Part shown: positions 7,014-9,836 of the stretch, in pieces | Position numbering within the stretch: the first letter of the stretch is position 1 | How the letters are laid out: each line of letters starts with the position of its first letter | NCBI GenBank assembly: GCA_025361465.1 | Contig: JANYAG010000227.1 | Span: 1 to 9,836, forward strand | Direction of reading: 5' to 3' | DNA from: Gemmatimonadota bacterium | GTDB taxonomy: Bacteria; Gemmatimonadota; Gemmatimonadetes; Gemmatimonadales; GWC2-71-9 | DNA length: 9,836 bases | The notes under the pieces: generated by a model | What the model was told of the DNA's origin: nothing | Database searches by the model: none | Seen by the model: the letters and a program-made list of their open reading frames with translations, nothing else | Made by a program: the position numbers and the translations under genes

Positions 7014-7633
7014 GCGCCGCGTGCCTTCAGTGCGGCGACCATGGTCGCGACCGCGCGGCCGCGATGTGACACGGCGTCCTTCGCCGCACGCGACGCTGCG
7101 CCGAATGTCACTCCCAGTTCCTCACTGACGAAGAGCGGGTCATACCCAAATCCGCCACTCCCTTGCAGCGCCTCGGCGATCCGCCCCCGGGTCGTTCCAA
7201 CCGTCACCACTTCGGCCTGGCTCACCGGATCATGCCACACCAGGACACAGCGGTACCGTGCCGTCCGATCGACCGGCGCGACGCCGCTCAGGCGGGCCAG
7301 CAAGACGTCGTTGTTGGCGGCGGTCACGAGATAGTCCGGACCATCTCGTCCGGCGAAACGCTTGGAGTGGACCCCTGGTGCGCCGTTCAGCGCGTCGACC
7401 TCAAGTCCCGAGTCGTCGGCCAGGGTGGCGATCCCCGCGCGTGCGGCGAACCAGGCCGCCTTGGCCCGCGCATTCTCCTCGAACGTCGCGAAGCGTTCCA
7501 GCGTGTCCTCTTCGGGGGATGGAGCCATGCCGATGTCGTCGGGGAAGACGATCTCGCAGCCCAGCGGCGCGAGCAGGGCGCGGAACTCGGCCTGCTTGCC
7601 CCTGCTCCGGGTGGCGACGAGCAACCGGTTCAC
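7010..7633 (-). CDS. rdgB: XTP/dITP pyrophosphatase (RdgB/HAM1 family)
   Basis: This enzyme hydrolyses non-canonical purine nucleoside triphosphates (XTP, dITP, ITP) to monophosphate and pyrophosphate, keeping them out of DNA and RNA. The 207-aa protein is close to the usual 195-205 aa. It shows the nucleotide-binding start 'LLVATRSRGKQAEF', 'FEENARAKA' (51-59), the hallmark 'LADDSGLEVDALNGAPGVHS' (71-90), 'GFGYDPLF' (161-168) and 'SHRGRA' (189-194). The Asn of the common 'ATxNxGK' motif is Ser10 here, a conservative change. It starts with GTG at 7633-7631, whose GTGA overlaps the rph TGA by four bases. There is no strong Shine-Dalgarno, so translation is probably coupled to rph. It is the last gene of the five-gene operon; the rph-rdgB pairing is common in bacteria. 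Confidence 0.95.
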   Translation of the reverse strand: MNRLLVATRSRGKQAEFRALLAPLGCEIVFPDDIGMAPSPEEDTLERFATFEENARAKAAWFAARAGIATLADDSGLEVDALNGAPGVHSKRFAGRDGPDYLVTAANNDVLLARLSGVAPVDRTARYRCVLVWHDPVSQAEVVTVGTTRGRIAEALQGSGGFGYDPLFVSEELGVTFGAASRAAKDAVSHRGRAVATMVAALKARGA

Positions 7634-8340
7634 GCGCTGAGCGCCGCCCGCTGCAACGCGAAGAGCTGTGCCAGCCCTCCCTGTGCCAAATCGAGCAGCC
7701 GGTCGAGCTCCGCCCGGTCAAACGTCCCCTGCTCGCCGGTGCCCTGCACTTCCACGAACGAAGCCGGCTCCAGCATCACGACATTGGCGTCTACCTCGGC
7801 GTCCCGGTCCTCGAGGTAGGCGAGATCGAGTCGCGCTTCGCCGGCCACCTTTCCCACAGAGACCGCTGCTACGAGCCGGCCAAATGGCGAGGGTTGGTTG
7901 GTCTGTCCAGCCAACCAGGTGCAGGCGTCCTGGAGCGCAACGCACGCACCGGTGATGCTGGCACAGCGGGTGCCACCATCAGCCGTCAGGACGTCGCAAT
8001 CCACCTTGATGGTGTACTCGCCGAACTCGAACGTGCGCATGGCCGCCCGCAACGACCGGCCAATCAACCGCTGAATCTCCGACGTCCGTCCGCCAGGCCC
8101 ATTCCGCTCGCGGTCGGTGCGCTCCGAGGTCGCCCGCGGCAACATGCCGTATTCAGCCGTCACCCAGCCGAGGCCAGTGCCCTTCCGGAAACGCGGCACA
8201 CCGGATTCCACACTTGCGGTGCAATGGACCAGGGTGCCGCCCATTCGCACGAGGCAGGACCCTTCGGCATACGGATTGGCCCGGCGCTCCAGTACGGTGG
8301 CACGGAGCTCGGTGTTGCTGCGACCGTCAGGACGAGGCAC
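7630..8340 (-). CDS. rph: Ribonuclease PH
   Basis: RNase PH trims tRNA 3' ends phosphorolytically, releasing nucleoside diphosphates. At 236 aa it matches the usual 237-240 aa. It begins 'PRPDGRSNTELR', the standard N-terminus, and carries 'GTGLGWVTAEYGMLPRAT' (54-71), 'GRTSEIQRLIGR' with Arg85, 'DVLTADGGTR' with Arg125 (equivalents of Arg86 and Arg126 in characterised enzymes), and 'EDRDAEVDANVVM' with Asp178 and Asp184 for metal and catalysis. All functional residues are present. The GTG start (8340-8338) has GGAG seven bases upstream (8351-8348) and overlaps the end of the rfaE2 gene by 14 bases. Its substrate class sits in the same window: the tRNA-Pro gene lacks an encoded CCA, so its 3' end must be trimmed before CCA addition. 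Confidence 0.96.
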   Translation of the reverse strand: MPRPDGRSNTELRATVLERRANPYAEGSCLVRMGGTLVHCTASVESGVPRFRKGTGLGWVTAEYGMLPRATSERTDRERNGPGGRTSEIQRLIGRSLRAAMRTFEFGEYTIKVDCDVLTADGGTRCASITGACVALQDACTWLAGQTNQPSPFGRLVAAVSVGKVAGEARLDLAYLEDRDAEVDANVVMLEPASFVEVQGTGEQGTFDRAELDRLLDLAQGGLAQLFALQRAALSA

Positions 8341-8812
8341 GAAGACGCTCCAGAAGACGAGTGGCCGAACGATCCGGAAGCAGTGGGACGATTACGACTC
8401 GGCCACCATGGGCGCGCACAACCTCGGCACCGACGACCGTATCCGCCTGGTAGTCGCCGCCCTTGACCAGAATATCGGGAAGGAGTGCCGCGATCAGCGT
8501 GGCCGGAGTGTCGTCGTCAAACAGCACCACCCGATCGACACAGCCGAGCGAGGCGACGACGCGCGCCCTGTCGTCTTCAGGCACGATGGGACGATCCGGC
8601 CCCTTGCCAAGTCGCCGCGCGGAGGCGTCACTGTTGAGACCGACAATGAGCGAGCCGCCCAACGCCGCCGCGTGCTCCAGCAGGTGCACATGACCGGCGT
8701 GGAAGAGATCGAAGACACCATTAGTGAAGACGACGGGACCAGAAACGGTCTGGCGCCAAGCGGCCGTCTCGCCAAGACGGCGGATCTTCGCGGCACTGCT
8801 CGCTCTGGTCAG
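8327..8812 (-). CDS. rfaE2: D-glycero-beta-D-manno-heptose 1-phosphate adenylyltransferase, probable CTG start
   Basis: This cytidylyltransferase-fold enzyme joins heptose 1-phosphate and ATP to ADP-heptose, a precursor of the LPS inner core. Read from CTG 8812-8810 it is 161 aa, the normal length of stand-alone RfaE2. It has the expected 'KIRRLGETAAWR' lead-in, 'VVFTNGVFDLFHAGHV' with the catalytic HxGH at 38-41, 'GLNSDASARRL' (58-68), 'RPIVPEDDRA', 'VKGGDY' (116-121) and the C-terminal 'PDRSATRLLERL'. The first GTG in frame (codon 42) lies just after HxGH and would give a dead enzyme; an in-frame TGA closes the frame upstream and there is no ATG, GTG or TTG between. CTG is therefore the best start: GAGGA lies six bases before it, and its CTGA overlaps the previous gene's stop. 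The kinase half (RfaE1) is not in this window. Confidence 0.9.
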   Translation of the reverse strand: MTRASSAAKIRRLGETAAWRQTVSGPVVFTNGVFDLFHAGHVHLLEHAAALGGSLIVGLNSDASARRLGKGPDRPIVPEDDRARVVASLGCVDRVVLFDDDTPATLIAALLPDILVKGGDYQADTVVGAEVVRAHGGRVVIVPLLPDRSATRLLERLRASS

Positions 8813-9180
8813 ATCGGTTCCTCGACCCTCGGGCGGAAGGTCAGCACCTTGTCACCCAGCAGGAAGAAGTGGACGATCTCGTTGTACTGGGAACGGATGA
8901 GGATCACTTTCGGGTTCAGGCTGCGGTGGATGTACAGCTTTCGCTTCGCTTCCAATGGCAGCCTCAGCGTATCCGCCCTCAGCATCAGCCGATTCCTGAT
9001 GACCGAATCCGGAAGCGAAATGGCGAATTGAGCGTCGGCGTGCATCTCGTCCCGGAACTGCTGGTAGCGCAGCCACGGTGGCCCGACCTGCGCCAGGGCG
9101 TAGACGAAGATTCCGAAGAGCACCAGGGTCCCGAGACAGCCGATCTGCGAGCTGCCCCCGCGATCACGCCATGCGTTCAC
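8809..9180 (-). CDS. Small single-pass membrane protein, possibly DUF4845-like
   Basis: The 123-aa product has a polar, positively charged N-terminus, one hydrophobic segment at about residues 13-32 ('IGCLGTLVLFGIFVYALAQV') and a hydrophilic C-terminal region of about 90 residues ending 'EEPI'. This suggests an inner-membrane anchor with an outside alpha/beta domain. The layout recalls DUF4845-type proteins, but I cannot identify it firmly. Two GTG codons lie side by side (9183-9181 and 9180-9178); the second makes a GTGA overlap with the lptE stop, as at other junctions of this operon, and is chosen here. It sits between lptE and rfaE2, so a link to envelope biogenesis is inferred from position only. 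Confidence 0.75.
   Translation of the reverse strand: MNAWRDRGGSSQIGCLGTLVLFGIFVYALAQVGPPWLRYQQFRDEMHADAQFAISLPDSVIRNRLMLRADTLRLPLEAKRKLYIHRSLNPKVILIRSQYNEIVHFFLLGDKVLTFRPRVEEPI
8819..8823 (-). promoter_or_regulatory. Shine-Dalgarno GAGGA serving the CTG start of rfaE2
   Basis: On the minus strand GAGGA (8823-8819) is followed by six bases and then CTG (8812-8810). It lies within the last codons of the upstream gene, as expected for tightly coupled operon genes, and is the main support for the non-standard start. Confidence 0.6.
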
Positions 9181-9683
9181 CACTGGGACTGCGCCCCCGT
9201 CACGATGCTGTTCACCAGTTTCTCCAGCGCCTTGCGGCGACCTTCCGTCTCCCGCCCCGGATCGTATTCACCCTGGACCGACAGGCCGCTTCCCTTCCAG
9301 AGCGGCTTGCCCGTCTTCTGGTCAATGATCTCGACATCGACCGTGATAGTCACCTGGCGCTTGGTCACCTGAACGGGAGCGGCCCGACCGCTCACCGACG
9401 CCGCCCCCTGGAAGGCGATTGGCTGGTCTGGATCGTAGCGGGTTACCGTGCCGCGAACGAGAGCGTCAGCCCGGTCTTCGGCGGCCGGCCGCAGGCCGAG
9501 CCGACTCTGGACGGCCTCACGCACGGCGCGATTGACGTCCTGCGCTAGTGTCGGGTCCGAGGTGTTGTTTTCGAAGGGAAGCACCGCCACGGTCCGGATC
9601 TGGGGTGGAAAGCCCCCGGTCGACATGCTCACCGAGCAGGCCCCAAGCAGCAGGAAGATCGCGCTACCGTTGGCCAGGCGCAT
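9177..9683 (-). CDS. lptE: LptE-like outer-membrane lipoprotein
   Basis: LptE plugs the LptD barrel and helps deliver LPS to the outer surface. The 168-aa product has a short signal peptide with h-region 'SAIFLLLG' and lipobox L-G-A-C, giving lipidated Cys16. The mature part has the family pattern 'RTVAVLPFENNTSDPTL' (about 30-46), 'ADALVRGTVTRYDPDQP', then a beta-strand 'QVTITVDVEIIDQKTGKPLW' and 'GEYDP'. ATG 9683 is preferred over ATG 9707 because AAGGGG lies seven bases before it and the signal peptide then has a normal short n-region. It is the first gene of the operon; the next gene overlaps its stop by four bases. The family is sequence-diverse, so the assignment rests on pattern and on the LPS-related neighbour rfaE2. 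Confidence 0.82.
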   Translation of the reverse strand: MRLANGSAIFLLLGACSVSMSTGGFPPQIRTVAVLPFENNTSDPTLAQDVNRAVREAVQSRLGLRPAAEDRADALVRGTVTRYDPDQPIAFQGAASVSGRAAPVQVTKRQVTITVDVEIIDQKTGKPLWKGSGLSVQGEYDPGRETEGRRKALEKLVNSIVTGAQSQW

Positions 9684-9690
9684 CCCAGAT

Positions 9691-9696
9691 CCCCTT
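9691..9696 (-). promoter_or_regulatory. Ribosome binding site AAGGGG that fixes the lptE start
   Basis: On the minus strand AAGGGG (9696-9691) stands seven bases before ATG 9683. The alternative ATG 9707 has only AAGG about twelve bases upstream, which is too far. Confidence 0.7.
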
Positions 9697-9706
9697 CGCG
9701 AAACCA

Positions 9707-9737
9707 TTGACAGTCAATACCTTGCGGAAGGTAATAT
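9707..9737 (+). promoter_or_regulatory. Possible rightward promoter with 19-bp spacer
   Basis: TTGACA (9707-9712) is a perfect -35 and TAATAT (9732-9737) a good -10, with a 19-bp spacer. The spacer contains the dyad TACCTT-GCGG-AAGGTA (9718-9733, running into the -10). Long spacers with an internal dyad are typical of promoters activated by MerR-family regulators. The promoter points away from lptE, and no target gene is visible before the window ends. No regulator gene is seen here, so the MerR idea is inference. Confidence 0.35.
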
Positions 9738-9787
9738 CAAGTCGTGCTTGAGGTGAACTCACCTCAAGTCGCGACTTGGAAATTACC
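9730..9787. repeat. 58-bp imperfect palindrome upstream of lptE
   Basis: The left arm (9730-9756) and right arm (9759-9787) are near-complete inverted copies around a two-base centre. The inner part, CTTGAGGTGA-N2-TCACCTCAAG, pairs perfectly over 10 bp. The outer ends GGTAAT and ATTACC also pair, with small mismatches and a short length difference between. Nested in the right arm is the perfect 14-bp palindrome CAAGTCGCGACTTG (9765-9778); the left arm has the related CAAGTCGTGCTTG (9738-9750). It could be an operator for a dimeric regulator or a long hairpin in a leader RNA. Confidence 0.85.
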
Positions 9788-9815
9788 CCGTCCACCCCAA
9801 AGGTGGTGGTGACGG
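9788..9815. other. Small bulged hairpin next to the palindrome
   Basis: CCGTC (9788-9792) pairs with GACGG (9811-9815), and CACC (9793-9796) with GGTG (9802-9805), around a five-base loop with a five-base bulge. It abuts the right end of the 58-bp palindrome. No T-run follows, so a terminator role is doubtful. Confidence 0.3.
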
Positions 9816-9836
9816 TCCCAAACACCCTCCCCTGTC

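Noticed and set aside
7258..8466. A 402-aa plus-strand ORF
   Set aside because: It lies opposite rdgB and rph, both certain by motif, and its translation is Arg/Pro-rich with no family pattern.
8117..9031. A 304-aa plus-strand ORF
   Set aside because: It lies opposite rph, rfaE2 and the small membrane protein; its sequence is not protein-like.
9762..9781. A SoxR-like box (CCTCAAG...ACTTGG)
   Set aside because: The half-sites resemble the E. coli SoxR operator, but the spacing is two bases too long, the right half is incomplete and it is not between a -35 and a -10.
9664..9836. A minus-strand frame open from the right edge, which could be the end of an upstream gene
   Set aside because: It runs through the exact palindromes, overlaps lptE by 20 bases and shifts to A/T-ending codons in the middle; an open frame of this length is common by chance in GC-rich DNA. 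Sequence to the right would settle it.
1..9836. CRISPR arrays, insertion sequences, integrases, toxin-antitoxin or phage-defence genes
   Set aside because: I looked for regular direct repeats, transposase or integrase motifs and paired small ORFs and found none; the tRNA has no adjacent integrase or duplicated 3' end.

Overview
The window is GC-rich and reads as chromosomal DNA from a diderm (LPS-type envelope) bacterium. An LptE-like lipoprotein and a heptose-phosphate adenylyltransferase point to a lipopolysaccharide outer membrane. The large Ig-like lipoprotein, the kinesin-light-chain-type TPR protein, the small 'DUF6982-like' protein and the heavy use of GTG starts fit Gemmatimonadota or a similar soil lineage. 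That placement is inferred from gene style; no marker gene is present to prove it.

Left part (1-4578, mostly + strand): the 3' part of a gene for a protein made of about eight 42-residue TPRs, then a 931-aa secreted lipoprotein with a Big-1/Ig-like domain, a ZU5-like domain, an unassigned middle and a PKD-like domain. Converging on it from the minus strand is a short ORF that is a recognisable but truncated GAF domain, probably a relic of a sensor protein. Between this relic and the next gene is about 215 bp holding two small dyads and a likely sigma70-type promoter.

Middle (4579-7013): a complete NAD-type malic enzyme (GTG start fixed by a good ribosome binding site), a 15-bp hairpin that can act as a terminator from either side, a tRNA-Pro(UGG) on the minus strand with its own promoter, and a + strand gene for a 130-aa protein built from two similar halves.

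Right part (7010-9708, minus strand): a tight five-gene operon read right to left: lptE-like lipoprotein, a small single-pass membrane protein, rfaE2/hldE-type adenylyltransferase, rph (RNase PH) and rdgB (XTP/dITP pyrophosphatase). Every junction overlaps (4, 4, 14 and 4 nt) and no internal gene starts with ATG. The adenylyltransferase has no ATG, GTG or TTG that could give a complete protein; a CTG overlapping the previous stop codon, with a good Shine-Dalgarno, is the only sensible start. The operon joins envelope (LPS) biogenesis with RNA maturation and nucleotide-pool cleaning.

The far right end (9684-9836) is non-coding and holds a striking 58-bp imperfect palindrome and a possible rightward promoter with a 19-bp spacer. 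I see no CRISPR, integrase, transposase or defence system. The best candidates for something new are the CTG start, the palindrome, the GAF relic and the unassigned middle of the large lipoprotein. No stretch over 300 bases lacks a gene if the GAF relic is counted.
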